Positions 11,093-20,202 of a DNA stretch of 64,000 bases are shown piece after piece; position 1 is the stretch's first letter, and every line of letters starts with the position of its first letter. The stretch is from Nematocida parisii ERTm1 (lineage: Eukaryota; Microsporidia). Both the position numbers and the translations under genes were made by a program. The stretch covers positions 53,543 to 117,542 of the forward strand of contig NW_013524650.1 in the NCBI RefSeq assembly GCF_000250985.1, written 5' to 3'. The notes under the pieces are model-generated. The model made no database searches, was not told the DNA's origin, and was given only the letters and a program-made list of their open reading frames with translations.

Positions 11093-11299
11093 ATGGGTAT
11101 AAGTATTGAAGCAAAAAAGAAATCTCCATCACTTAAAGAACAGCACGCTATATGGAAGAGTAGAAAGGCATTATTTCGCCGCACGGACAGCCCTCTCCTG
11201 AAAACAGCAAAGAAGGCCACAAGATTTCTAGAAAAGCAAATTAAACAAGATTTATTAAAGAAAAGCAAGCACTCTATAAAGGACAAAAAACTGCCATAG
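11093..11299 (+). CDS. small basic protein, unknown (possibly nucleolar)
   Basis: A 68-residue, very Lys/Arg-rich protein predicted to be mostly helical. It has no membrane segment and few acidic residues. Such composition is typical of small rRNA-processing or ribosome-associated proteins, but I cannot match a family. A frame of similar size on the opposite strand is hydrophobic and Cys/Phe-rich and is judged a shadow. The ATG is preceded by an A/T run (gaaaaatattaa). It is convergent with PUS3, whose stop lies 43 bp away. Confidence 0.55.
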   Translation: MGISIEAKKKSPSLKEQHAIWKSRKALFRRTDSPLLKTAKKATRFLEKQIKQDLLKKSKHSIKDKKLP

Positions 11300-11342
11300 C
11301 ATAGACCAAACAGGAATAAATTTAATTGCAGGTTATATCAGG

Positions 11343-12323
11343 CTATAAAAAGAATTCCTTTGTAATTCTTTCATTTACCTTGGACCTAACAAGAACATCT
11401 TCACATATTTTTATATGCGGGTGGTTCTTTGCCTGAGAAGACTTTAAATGGCTTAAATCTGTATTAGAAAACACACATCTAGAAAGAACTAGAGGAGCAG
11501 GCTCGGCTAGTTTTATGTCATGTTTTTGTACTTCATTTTTATTTAAGATATTCTCTATTTCTATAGCAGACCCTGAGCCTACCATAAATAATAAAGAGAA
11601 AATCTTTCTGACTTGATTATGCAAAAATGACCTGGCCCTAATTCTCATGAGGTACACTTCCACCCCTGTTATTTCATCGGTGCAAACTTTTTCAAAACTA
11701 ATTAAATCTACGGTACGAACAGACTCTTCTGCCGTTACTTCATCAGGGGATAGTTTCTGCTTTTTTTCAAGCCTTTTTTGTTTTGACGACTCCTTCTCCT
11801 GTTTACAAAGTCTTCCAAACCAGTGTGTACCAAGTAGCTTTTTAGATGCATCTTTCATTGTTTCTATGTTTAGGATGCTTGCTGGCCTTTTAGAGAAATA
11901 GTATTCATACTCTCTAGAAATACACGTAAACCTTGCGCTGAATTCTTTGTCCACAAACATCCATCCAAGCACTCTTATATCATTTGGAAGATGCTGGTTG
12001 ATCATTATATCGTATGGGTAGTCCTTCTCAGTATTGGATGGAAGGTGTATTGATATAAACTGAGCTGCAGCAGACACGCCTGCATCTGTTCTACCACATT
12101 TATAATACTTCATTAGTGCAATTGAGGCAAGTATTTCCTTTGGCCATACAAATGTGCTTGGCTGAATAGGTAGCCCATTATTTATTTCTACAAACTTATT
12201 CTTGATAAGGCTCAGAAATAGATGGTGCTCTACTGTTGGTAGCCCTGGCTGGTATGCAAATCCGTGGTATTGTTGCCCGTTGTAGGATAGTTTAAGCAGG
12301 ACATTTCTAGAAATAAGAGACAT
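11343..12323 (-). CDS. PUS3: tRNA pseudouridine(38/39) synthase PUS3 (DEG1), TruA family
   Basis: A 326-residue TruA-family pseudouridine synthase. The Pus3/Deg1 branch converts U38/U39 in the tRNA anticodon arm. Visible signatures are the N-terminal LKLSYNGQQYHGFAYQ motif, the catalytic motif CGRTDAGVSA with Asp80, FSARFTCISREYEYYF, GTHWFGRLCK, and FLHNQVRKIF near the C-terminus. These fit Pus3 better than Pus1 (for example the GTH-x4-LCK segment). An upstream extension starts only at a TTG and would overlap LSM7, so ATG 12323 is chosen. Its start is 15 bp from the divergent LSM7 start. Confidence 0.92.
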   Translation of the reverse strand: MSLISRNVLLKLSYNGQQYHGFAYQPGLPTVEHHLFLSLIKNKFVEINNGLPIQPSTFVWPKEILASIALMKYYKCGRTDAGVSAAAQFISIHLPSNTEKDYPYDIMINQHLPNDIRVLGWMFVDKEFSARFTCISREYEYYFSKRPASILNIETMKDASKKLLGTHWFGRLCKQEKESSKQKRLEKKQKLSPDEVTAEESVRTVDLISFEKVCTDEITGVEVYLMRIRARSFLHNQVRKIFSLLFMVGSGSAIEIENILNKNEVQKHDIKLAEPAPLVLSRCVFSNTDLSHLKSSQAKNHPHIKICEDVLVRSKVNERITKEFFL

Positions 12324-12338
12324 GCCAACTAAAAAAAT

Positions 12339-12683
12339 ATGCAAGAAGACGAGAAGACAAGTAAAAGAGACCAAGTCTTTGACCTAGAGAAATATCTGGG
12401 GAAAGATATAAGAATATGCTTTTTTGGTGGCATAGAGGTGACTGGCTGCCTATTAGGATATGACCAGCTGCTGAATTTAGTTTTAGAGAATGGGAGGATG
12501 GTTTCTTTCTTTAACTCAGAGAATGAGCTGCCAGACTTAAAAGATCTTACTTTACAGCCACCAACAAGTATGATGTGTAAAGGTATATCAATATGTTCTA
12601 TAGATCTGATGCCCACACCAGACAAGGCAGAAGAGTTCTCATACGGCGACAATACGTATTATACAGTAGGAAAGAGCAATTAG
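12339..12683 (+). CDS. LSM7: U6 snRNA-/mRNA-decay Sm-like protein LSM7
   Basis: A 114-residue Sm-fold protein, a ring subunit of the Lsm1-7 (mRNA decapping) or Lsm2-8 (U6 snRNA) complex. After a charged N-terminus, VFDLEKYLGKDIRICFFGG corresponds to the LSM7 hallmark 'LDLxKYxxKxIRVKFQGG'. Sm1 ends GYDQLLNLVLEN and Sm2 is the MCKGISICSI strand. The C-terminal 20 residues extend beyond typical LSM7. It shares a 15-bp divergent spacer with PUS3. With no introns seen here, a role in the cytoplasmic Lsm1-7 ring is plausible, but that is inference. Confidence 0.92.
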   Translation: MQEDEKTSKRDQVFDLEKYLGKDIRICFFGGIEVTGCLLGYDQLLNLVLENGRMVSFFNSENELPDLKDLTLQPPTSMMCKGISICSIDLMPTPDKAEEFSYGDNTYYTVGKSN

Positions 12684-12912
12684 AGAATAAAGTATAAGTA
12701 AATTTAAAGTGCAATTACTATTTCAAGATTTATTTGAGTTTACACATAATATTGTAAAGGCAGAGGCAGCGCTTATAATAAAAGCAACAGGGATTTTACA
12801 GATCATGCAAAAATCAAGTAGAACAGTATACAGAAACAAAAAGTGAATTTCCACATATTTAAAGAATCACATAAAACTATTTATTAGTGAACCAAATCTA
12901 TTGGCAACTTGA

Positions 12913-14808
12913 TTACATATAGTAAACTACTCTGCGGGTGCCGCCTCTTCCAAAGCCGCCGCCAAAGCTTTCACCGCCGAATCCGCCGCCAAAGCCTCCA
13001 CCGAAGCCTCCGCCAAAGCCGCCGCCATTCATTAATATTTCGAATAAATCGGCGCCATGGTTTCCACCTCCGTATGAACCGTTATTTTCTTCGTACTGAT
13101 CCATTGCATCGTCATTGTACCCCCATGTATCTCTCTCTTTATCTGTCATGTAATAGCCTGTGTCATATTCTTCCTTCTTTATTTTGTTTGAAAGTACATC
13201 TTTTGCTTTGTTTGCTCTTACAATTAAATCATTGGCCTTTTTACTCTCTTCCGGGTTACCTCTATTCTTTCTTAAGGAGATGTTTGCCTTTTTGCTTATT
13301 TTTCTGTACGCACTCATTACCTCCTTTGCTGAAGATCCAGGCTTTAGACCAAGGAATTTGTAGAATCCATTTGCATCAACAATTCTTCCTCTTTTAGATT
13401 TAACCACTCGGATTCTCCTCTCTGAACGAGACTTTTCTTTCTTGATTGCATCGTCTATTGCTTTCTGGTCAGCCTCTTCCTTCTTTTTTCTTTTAATCTC
13501 GTCTATCTTTGCCTTCTTTTCTCTTGCTATTTTTATCTTCTGATTGTATAGCTCCTTTACCTCATCGTACGCAGGAGTGCCTTCTGTCATATTTATCTTA
13601 ATAATATCAAAAGCATCGGAGAAACTGCCCAGATTAATCATCAGAATTATATGCCTCTTCCAGTCATCCTGGGTCTTGATCGCGCCTTTACTGCCCTCTA
13701 CAAGAATTTGTTTAGAGTGTGCAAGTATTTGCTCTGTTGGATGCTTTAACTCCACTCCCATTCGAACAAGAACTTCCAGTCCCTGTATCTTGGTGTACGT
13801 AAAGATTGTGGGAACAAACCGCGAGTCAATCAGCTTTGCCAATACTAAATCTCTATCTACAAAGTTCTTCCATACCATGTAATTGTGCTGTGTAGATCGG
13901 TAGTTGTTTTTGTTTAGATTACTGTACTTCTGCATAATGAAGCTAGCCTTTTCATAAAGAGTAGTAAGGTGCGACATGGTTTCTAGTATAGACAGGCCTT
14001 TCCCAGATTTCCCCATCAAAAAGTAGCACTGCATCATCAGCAGTTCTCCTCTCTCTTTTTGCCCGTCTATCTCAGAAAGTGCCTCTGCATCTAAAAGAGC
14101 TAGATTGTAGATCTTGTGGCGTATTCTCTGCTCTATCCTAAGAACTAGCAAAGTAGAAGAATGTGGACATTCTAATAGCGCATGATTCAGCTCATCCTCA
14201 GGTGAGTTAATATTCAGCGCAATATATCCAGATACTTTCTGCACCAATTTAACATCATCCTCATCTACACTGCTCCTTAGTTCATCAATTATCTCTTCAA
14301 ATCTTCCCAGTTTGAGAAGTGTTTTGTACTTCCCATCCTGTATTTCTTTAAGAATAGAAGAAGACTCATCGCTTACTCCAGACAGAATATACTCCCCCTG
14401 TGCAATATTAAAGTAGTTCAAAGCACTTAAGTACTCCTGCCTTCTCAGTAGTTCATCTGCTTTTTCTAAACTGCTCTTGCATATGGCCAGTTTCTTCTCT
14501 GTTTCTGCCTTCTTTTCTTCTCCGCTTTCTTCAGCCTCAGAAAGAGTAGCATTTCCTCCTAACTCTGACACATCTATCTTGTTACTCTCTGCACAAACAA
14601 TTCTTTCTGCGTCAGTTTTGTTTTCTATGCATAAGAGTCTGCTTACAGTCTCTTTGCTGTCTTCCAATGTCTTTTTTATATCCAAAGACTGAGCCACACC
14701 AAGAATTACTAAAGCAATAAATACCCTGGCTCCTAATAATTTTAGTGAAATTCTTCTTATAGAAATAGCCATATCGCCTTCTCCTCCTGCTCTACTAGAT
14801 TTTTCCAT
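12913..14808 (-). CDS. DNAJC3/P58IPK-like ER protein with TPRs, HPD-less J domain and Gly-Phe tail
   Basis: A 631-residue protein. A signal-peptide-like hydrophobic stretch lies at about residues 27-40 after a basic region. Helical TPR-like repeats span about 108-420. A charged helix (about 425-470) precedes a J-like domain (about 478-549: FYKFLGLKPGSSAKEVMSAY, then KEEYDTG). The last 35 residues form a GGGFGGGF-type tail. The architecture matches DNAJC3/P58IPK, an ER-lumenal BiP co-chaperone. The invariant HPD tripeptide that activates Hsp70 ATPase is missing: the helix II/III loop at about 508-516 reads ANISLRKNR. Met13 (14772) would also give a clean signal peptide. The ATG at 14808 is kept because an AATTTTTAT run directly precedes it. 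No ER-retention tetrapeptide is seen; the chain ends VVYYM. Confidence 0.82.
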   Translation of the reverse strand: MEKSSRAGGEGDMAISIRRISLKLLGARVFIALVILGVAQSLDIKKTLEDSKETVSRLLCIENKTDAERIVCAESNKIDVSELGGNATLSEAEESGEEKKAETEKKLAICKSSLEKADELLRRQEYLSALNYFNIAQGEYILSGVSDESSSILKEIQDGKYKTLLKLGRFEEIIDELRSSVDEDDVKLVQKVSGYIALNINSPEDELNHALLECPHSSTLLVLRIEQRIRHKIYNLALLDAEALSEIDGQKERGELLMMQCYFLMGKSGKGLSILETMSHLTTLYEKASFIMQKYSNLNKNNYRSTQHNYMVWKNFVDRDLVLAKLIDSRFVPTIFTYTKIQGLEVLVRMGVELKHPTEQILAHSKQILVEGSKGAIKTQDDWKRHIILMINLGSFSDAFDIIKINMTEGTPAYDEVKELYNQKIKIAREKKAKIDEIKRKKKEEADQKAIDDAIKKEKSRSERRIRVVKSKRGRIVDANGFYKFLGLKPGSSAKEVMSAYRKISKKANISLRKNRGNPEESKKANDLIVRANKAKDVLSNKIKKEEYDTGYYMTDKERDTWGYNDDAMDQYEENNGSYGGGNHGADLFEILMNGGGFGGGFGGGFGGGFGGESFGGGFGRGGTRRVVYYM

Positions 14809-14894
14809 ATAAAAATTATTTGTGAGCCCTTTATTTTCAAGAAAGCTAATTTGTCAATATATTATTTATACAAGCGAATAAAAATTAAATTTAA

Positions 14895-15293
14895 ATGGCG
14901 ATTATAGAACTGCCACGGCTTCCAAGATTATCAGTACCTCGCTTCAGAGAACCTAGAGAAATAGCAAGAAACAAAAGAGTAAAAACAAGCGGCGCAAAAG
15001 ACAGCAGCGACGAGAATATAATGATGAAAAGCATGCCATACAAGCCAGAGAAGAAACACTTGTGCAAATATTTTGTAAAAAATGCATGTATACGAGGCAG
15101 CAATTGCACTTTTTCACATGATCTGTCAAAGTTCCCGTGCAAGTTATTCCACATAAAGAAAAACTGTAGAAGAAAGAACTGTCAATTTTCGCACGCTCCT
15201 ATTTCAGACGAGGAAGTGAGATTATTGGTTTCTGACGGATGGGAACTGGAAAAAGAAGAAAAAGAAGAAGTATTTATTTCTCCTTTCTTATAA
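14895..15293 (+). CDS. tandem CCCH zinc-finger protein (ZC3H4/6/8, suppressor-of-sable-like)
   Basis: A 132-residue putative RNA-binding protein with two CCCH fingers. The first is Cys57-X7-Cys65-X5-Cys71-X3-His75 and the second Cys82-X8-Cys91-X4-Cys96-X3-His100. The linker FPCKLFH and the trailing SHAPISDEEVRLL resemble the second and third fingers of animal ZC3H6/ZC3H4 and Drosophila Su(s), which act on nascent transcripts in the nucleus. CPSF30 (Yth1) is a weaker alternative because it has five fingers. The N-terminus is basic and the C-terminus acidic (EKEEKEE). It is divergent from the DNAJC3-like gene, 86 bp apart. Confidence 0.8.
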   Translation: MAIIELPRLPRLSVPRFREPREIARNKRVKTSGAKDSSDENIMMKSMPYKPEKKHLCKYFVKNACIRGSNCTFSHDLSKFPCKLFHIKKNCRRKNCQFSHAPISDEEVRLLVSDGWELEKEEKEEVFISPFL

Positions 15294-15476
15294 TCAATTA
15301 CATTCTAATGACTTTTTGTGGATCTATGGGAAACACTCCATTTACCACCAGAGAGCAGGAGAGAAACAAGTTTAATAATCTAAATAGAAAATAGGAATAT
15401 AAAAGAAGAAATGGCACACCAACAGGAAATTCGAATTAATTAAAGATATTAATTAATTATTTATTTGAAAAGATCT

Positions 15477-16739
15477 ATGACAGAAGAGAAGGAAAGAAAG
15501 GATGTGCTAATTTGTGGTGTGAATGGATTTACAGCACAGAAGCTACTTGAGTACATATTAGAGCATAGATCCGGATTATCTGTTGGTGTGACTTGTAGGA
15601 GCAAAGAAAAGCTAGAAAGAACATTTCATGACATCTCTGTGAAAAAGGCAAACTCGGATGCGCTTTCTCGGGTATCTACGCACATAACTGGTGTGGATAA
15701 CATAGGAAAGTTAGCAAAAATATTTGAGGAGTACCGAGTAATTATAAACTGTATAGGGCCATTTGCAATAACCGGACTAGGTATAGTGGAGGCTGCGATT
15801 AGAGCACACTCCCACTATGTTGACTGCACCGGAGAGCCTGGGTTTATAGAAGAGAGTATGAAGATGTTTGGAGAGAAAGCACAGAGTGAGGGCGTGATTA
15901 TTGCGCATGCGTGCGGGTTTGACTCTCTTCCTCTGGACATAGGAGTTGTACATACTATGCAAGAGATAAAGAAGAGAGATGGCCGAGCAAATAGCATGGA
16001 ATCCTATATGCATTTGGTAAATAGCAGAATCAACCTAGGAACATTCAAAACAATTATAACAAGTCTAGACAACCTTAAAAAGCGAGGAAATAATAGTAAT
16101 AAACCAAGAAAGGAACTGGCAAGTAGGGAAGAAAAAAAAGAAAACTTGGTAAGCAAAAGACCAAAAGTAAAGAAAATGCCATTCTTTTGCTCAGAGATAA
16201 ATATGTATGCAGCAATCTTCCCAGGATCTGATTCCTATGTTCTTAGAAAGACTAGCAGTCTTCTTGGAGGGATATATCCAATGTGCCACTGCTACATCGC
16301 GGTTGGTTCATTTATTGGGATGATTTATCTTGTGTTTCTTTCTGTTCTTATTGGTATTATTTACCTTCTGCCGGGGGCATTGCGGTCAATTGCTTATGAC
16401 TACATAGATATTCTGAGCTGCGGTGCTGTGCGGACAGAAGGCCCAACCGTGCAGGAAATTCTATGCTCCGGGTTTAAAACACAGATATTCACGCAAGGCG
16501 TTGATAAAAACAATAATAATGTAACGTATAAAACAGTAGTTTCTGGGCCAGACCCTGGCTACATAACCACCCCAATTGCTCTTCTAGTATCTGCAGAGAC
16601 CATTTTGAGCAACCAAGAGTCTCTGCGGGATAAAAAAGGAGTTCTTACGCCAGGTGCCTTGTTTGTAGAATCTGATATCGTTCAGAGACTAACAAAAGAA
16701 CAAATTGTTTTTTGTATGGATGCCTGTGATAATTTTTAA
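15477..16739 (+). CDS. saccharopine-dehydrogenase-like oxidoreductase (SCCPDH family)
   Basis: A 420-residue protein. The N-terminal Rossmann fold starts with VLICGVNGFTAQKLLEYIL, the SCCPDH version of the dinucleotide-binding loop. It is followed by the conserved HSHYVDCTGEPGFIEE and HACGFDSLPLDIG segments. A hydrophobic segment in the second half (about residues 277-302, reading FIGMIYLVFLSVLIG) may be membrane-embedded, as in lipid-droplet or ER-associated SCCPDH proteins. The substrate is unknown for the family; lysine biosynthesis is unlikely because the catalytic saccharopine domain is not conserved. The open frame begins at a TTG 12 bp upstream; ATG 15477 is used. Confidence 0.88.
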   Translation: MTEEKERKDVLICGVNGFTAQKLLEYILEHRSGLSVGVTCRSKEKLERTFHDISVKKANSDALSRVSTHITGVDNIGKLAKIFEEYRVIINCIGPFAITGLGIVEAAIRAHSHYVDCTGEPGFIEESMKMFGEKAQSEGVIIAHACGFDSLPLDIGVVHTMQEIKKRDGRANSMESYMHLVNSRINLGTFKTIITSLDNLKKRGNNSNKPRKELASREEKKENLVSKRPKVKKMPFFCSEINMYAAIFPGSDSYVLRKTSSLLGGIYPMCHCYIAVGSFIGMIYLVFLSVLIGIIYLLPGALRSIAYDYIDILSCGAVRTEGPTVQEILCSGFKTQIFTQGVDKNNNNVTYKTVVSGPDPGYITTPIALLVSAETILSNQESLRDKKGVLTPGALFVESDIVQRLTKEQIVFCMDACDNF

Positions 16740-16789
16740 TTCATTTTAGTAATATCTATATCTATAAAGATTCTTTTATTTAGTTCTAT

Positions 16790-17137
16790 TTATTCTTTGG
16801 TTCTAGTTTTGCTGTTGTGTGTTTTTAGCACAATTTCTACTAACTCACTCAGAAGATCATCGGACACACATACTCCGTACTCTTCAAATACATCATACAG
16901 AAAATCCTCTAAGTCGAGCACTATTTGGTCTGTTTTATTTATTCGCCCAAATTCAGAAAGGGTATCTGATATAGATACTGAAATGCATTCTATCTCTTCT
17001 GGGTCAAGGCCTTCTTCAATCATTTCTGTAATTGGCTCCCACTTCATAATTGCATCTGAAAACTGCTTGGATATAATATTTACGCCAAGCATAAGAATAA
17101 CTCTTTCTGAAAAATTTGCATGCTTAAATTTTCCCAT
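16790..17137 (-). CDS. TSR2: TSR2-like pre-rRNA processing protein / eS26 chaperone
   Basis: A 115-residue acidic helical protein resembling Tsr2, which escorts ribosomal protein eS26 to pre-40S particles. Visible family features are an N-terminal FSERVILMLG helix, the central KWEPITEMIEEG helix containing the conserved Trp, and LDLEDFLYDVFEEYGV, the acidic segment corresponding to the Tsr2 'DLEDFL' motif, followed by a C-terminal helix. The acidic tail usual in Tsr2 is absent. Its 5' end overlaps the AIR-like gene on the other strand by 18 bp. Confidence 0.68.
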   Translation of the reverse strand: MGKFKHANFSERVILMLGVNIISKQFSDAIMKWEPITEMIEEGLDPEEIECISVSISDTLSEFGRINKTDQIVLDLEDFLYDVFEEYGVCVSDDLLSELVEIVLKTHNSKTRTKE

Positions 17138-17842
17138 GACTCGATTATTGCCTTGGAGGAGATAGCAGATCCTGCGCTGTGCGATGAAATAAACAATCTT
17201 TCAGAGAATGACTCTATTTGTGAGGAAATTGAAAATGAGATATATTCTCTCATTCATTTTGGGCGATCAGAGGTCTACAAAATAGACCATCTGAAAAAGC
17301 TCCAGCCAATTGAGTGCAATAGATACTTCCAGTCCACTACAACATGCTATAGATGCAACCAGACCGGGCATTTGGCAAGAGAGTGCAATAGACCGCCTCC
17401 AGGGTGCCATGTTTGCAAGAGAACAGACCACAAAAAGAGCGACTGCCCAAGATATTTCTGTAAATTATGTAAAAGGTACGGGCACACAGAGCCACTATGC
17501 CCGCTTAAAAAGGGAAATATGAAATGCAATGTATGCGAAAGTAAGCAGCACAAAGCTGCAGACTGCCCAAAAGAAAAAGAAAAGGCTCTAAAAGCACAGA
17601 AGTGTGTATTTTGTGGAAGAAGTGGCCATGCAAGACCCAATTGTCCAGACCTTCTAAAAGAAACCAAGGTGGTAAAAGAGTCACAGCCAGCTAGTAAGCC
17701 AAAAAAAACCAAAGAGGCAAAAAGTAAGAATAAAAAGGAAAAGAGTCCTGTGTCCAGCGAAGTAGCTGTAGTAAATGAAGAAGACAGCATTAAAAAAGGG
17801 AAAAAGAAGAAAAAGAGTAAAAACAAATCTGAGCAGGAATAA
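17120..17842 (+). CDS. AIR1/AIR2-like CCHC zinc-knuckle protein (TRAMP complex)
   Basis: A 240-residue protein with five CX2CX4HX4C knuckles in tandem between about residues 76 and 176 (CYRCNQTGHLAREC, CHVCKRTDHKKSDC, CKLCKRYGHTEPLC, CNVCESKQHKAADC, CVFCGRSGHARPNC). Five knuckles with short linkers is the arrangement of Air1/Air2, the RNA-binding subunits of the nuclear TRAMP polyadenylation complex that feeds the exosome. The first 70 residues are acidic and helical; the last 60 are Lys/Ser-rich. A CNBP-like protein is the main alternative, but CNBP normally has seven knuckles and no such tails. The start codon overlaps the TSR2-like coding region. Confidence 0.8.
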   Translation: MLKFSHDSIIALEEIADPALCDEINNLSENDSICEEIENEIYSLIHFGRSEVYKIDHLKKLQPIECNRYFQSTTTCYRCNQTGHLARECNRPPPGCHVCKRTDHKKSDCPRYFCKLCKRYGHTEPLCPLKKGNMKCNVCESKQHKAADCPKEKEKALKAQKCVFCGRSGHARPNCPDLLKETKVVKESQPASKPKKTKEAKSKNKKEKSPVSSEVAVVNEEDSIKKGKKKKKSKNKSEQE

Positions 17843-18136
17843 ATGATATTAATAAGTCAAAGCAGTTATGGTGCTAGAATAGTGTAGATGTATATAAATA
17901 GCAGTATGTTTTATAATTCGAGCATTTTCGGAGTTTCGGTATTTCTGTGGAGGGAGTTTAGATTCTATTGGCATTACATAACGTGCATAATATAAATAGA
18001 CTAGAGTAAATATGCCTAGCTTGCTTGATTTTTCTTTATTATACCTTTCTATGCACTTTGGGTATAAATACGAGAGTGCTTTTGTTAAAGTGCATATTAG
18101 TTTTTAATAGAGCTATTTAAGTATAGTTGTTTTTGG
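17843..18136. other. spacer between convergent genes
   Basis: A 294-bp spacer with two TTTCGG-like words near 17925-17945 and no gene I can support. Confidence 0.5.
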
Positions 18137-19360
18137 CTATGGCAGGTCAAAAAACAGTTCTATTTCTTCTTTAAGCTTAGGGTCTCCTCCTCCCGTTTTG
18201 ATGTATTCTGTGTATTTGGATATTATGTTACTGTCTAGTATAACAAAGTCTTTGAAAAGAGAAGAATTTGCTTCCTCCAAGGTAGAAACCATCCTTTTAG
18301 TGTTTTCAATTTGTATTTTATCAATTTTCTGTGACTTCTTCTTTTTGTCCAGCATTTCTTCTGTTCTTTTACAAATGGATTCAGATCTAAGCTCTTGAGA
18401 TGAACTGATTTCTTTTTTCAAAAAGTATACATCAATTGAGTTTGTAACAGACTGCAGATATTTAATAACCTCTTCTTTTGTGGATTCTGGTGAGCTACCG
18501 CTTACTTTCTCCTTTAGCTGTATTAGGGGGTATAGTAGAGAGTGCACCAAATCAGTAACAAACTTCTCTTTGTCGCTAGTGGTCAGCTTTCCTGCGATTT
18601 CCACCAAAAGGCCTGGCGTATATATAGCACCACCAAGATTGAATCGTGCTCTTTCTAAGTTAAAGTTGTGCTTGTTTGTCTTTATGTCTAGCAATTGCTC
18701 CTTGGTTTTAGTAATAAACTCTTGCGTTGTGTTCTTTAGCGTGTTGGCTACAGGGGTGTTGGTACTCATCGAGTTTAGTGTTTTTTCAAGCACATTATTA
18801 TACGCATCAAAAATCTCTTTCTTTGTGCTCCTATCTTCAGTAATTTGGATTATTTTCTTGATGCTACTAGAAAGAAGCTTTTCTTCTCCCTTTTTTAGTT
18901 TATTTAAAAGAGACAGATAATTGTCTATCTGCTTTCTTTGCATATCTCCCGCCTGCCCAGAGTTTATACTGCTTTCAAACAGCTTGTCTCGCTCTGAAAA
19001 GTCTTTTAGGTATACCTCTTTGTATTTAATAAAAAGATCTATTAATGAATGCTTAAATGGCTTTTTTGATGATGTTTTCTTTAGCATACTCTTAAGCTGT
19101 TTTATATTGTTTTCTATAACTAGTTTGCTAATGCTCATGGCCTCTTTCGGTGATCTTTTAGTAATATATGCCTGAAATATAACACTATTCCAAGATGCAG
19201 GTGCTAAAAAAACACTGTAAATAGCCAAATTGGCTATTTTATTCTCTACACTCTCAATGTCTGATGAGTAGTACGAGCTGAGAACACCAAGCAACAGAAT
19301 GTACAAAAAAGCTTTTCTTCTACAAGTTCGTGCAATTAGTTTCATTGCCATAAACACCAT
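18137..19360 (-). CDS. secreted helical protein, lineage-specific, unknown
   Basis: A 407-residue protein. The N-terminus is a signal peptide: basic MKLIARTCRRK, then AFLYILLLGVLSS, with likely cleavage shortly after. The remainder is hydrophilic, Lys/Glu/Ser-rich and predicted almost entirely helical, with coiled-coil-like stretches and no second membrane segment or retention signal. I recognise no domain. Candidate starts are 19360, 19351 and 19345 (three clustered Met codons); the frame's most upstream codon is a TTG. It lies next to a second signal-peptide gene, the kinase at 20203. Host-exposed secretion during intracellular growth is plausible but only inferred from the signal peptide. 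Confidence 0.78.
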   Translation of the reverse strand: MVFMAMKLIARTCRRKAFLYILLLGVLSSYYSSDIESVENKIANLAIYSVFLAPASWNSVIFQAYITKRSPKEAMSISKLVIENNIKQLKSMLKKTSSKKPFKHSLIDLFIKYKEVYLKDFSERDKLFESSINSGQAGDMQRKQIDNYLSLLNKLKKGEEKLLSSSIKKIIQITEDRSTKKEIFDAYNNVLEKTLNSMSTNTPVANTLKNTTQEFITKTKEQLLDIKTNKHNFNLERARFNLGGAIYTPGLLVEIAGKLTTSDKEKFVTDLVHSLLYPLIQLKEKVSGSSPESTKEEVIKYLQSVTNSIDVYFLKKEISSSQELRSESICKRTEEMLDKKKKSQKIDKIQIENTKRMVSTLEEANSSLFKDFVILDSNIISKYTEYIKTGGGDPKLKEEIELFFDLP

Positions 19361-20202
19361 ATACAATATATATAATACAAACTAGCAAATAAGACATTGT
19401 GTCAGAATGTTTGCTGCTTCTTTAAAATGTAAATAGAAATATTATGAGAGTTACTGCATACCACACTATGAATATGCAAACAACTATAGAATATATTTGC
19501 TTAAAAATAAATTTCATCATCTGCTATGCGCTCTCTAACTCTATTTCTATTAATAATTCTAGATATTTTTTTAAGCTGTATCTAATTAAATTGCTTTATT
19601 CTCTATATATTTTTTTTCCTTTAATAAATATATCTGAAATATATTTTCCTAGTTTATTCTAATACATAAGCCAGAAATAACCCGAAATTCATAATTGTTG
19701 TTACTGCATGTACTCCTTATTGTTATATTTAACATTTTATCTACTGCGCGCTATGCTTCTTAAATATTTTTATATGCATTTTTGTATTGTTATTTCTACT
19801 TCTTCTCCTCTCTCCTTACATCTTTTGTATATTAAATTCTTGTTTTTTCTTATTTCTTTCTCTATTTATAATTCTATTTTAATTCTTATTTCATTAAATA
19901 GAATGCGAAATATATCAAATATGGACATAAAATACTAATTAAAATAGGGTTTTGTATGCTTTTCATCGACCACATGCCTTATATTAATCTGTGTTTGGGC
20001 ACAAATAAATAAACAAGTATGAAAAACATCATTTATTATGACTCACAATGATCTATGTATATAAATAAATGACAATACTAGAGTATTTTCTAAACAATCA
20101 ATTTTTGCTTTATATACAAGTTCTTGCATATTTCATTAAAAATCAGATGCATTGCTAAATTTAACACAATGTCCATACACATTTTTATTTTAAATATTCG
20201 GG
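19361..20202. other. T-rich intergenic spacer
   Basis: An 842-bp spacer upstream of the secreted-protein gene and 3' of the secreted-kinase gene. Short plus-strand frames at 19444-19938 are composed of L/I/F/Y/S only, as expected from T-rich DNA, and are not called. CCCGAAATTC lies at 19681-19690 and ATTCGGG at 20196-20202 adjoins the kinase stop codon. Confidence 0.5.

Noticed and set aside
19444-19938. Two short plus-strand hydrophobic ORFs in a spacer
   Set aside because: Composition (L, I, F, Y, S) is what T-rich DNA gives by chance; no start context or conserved motif.
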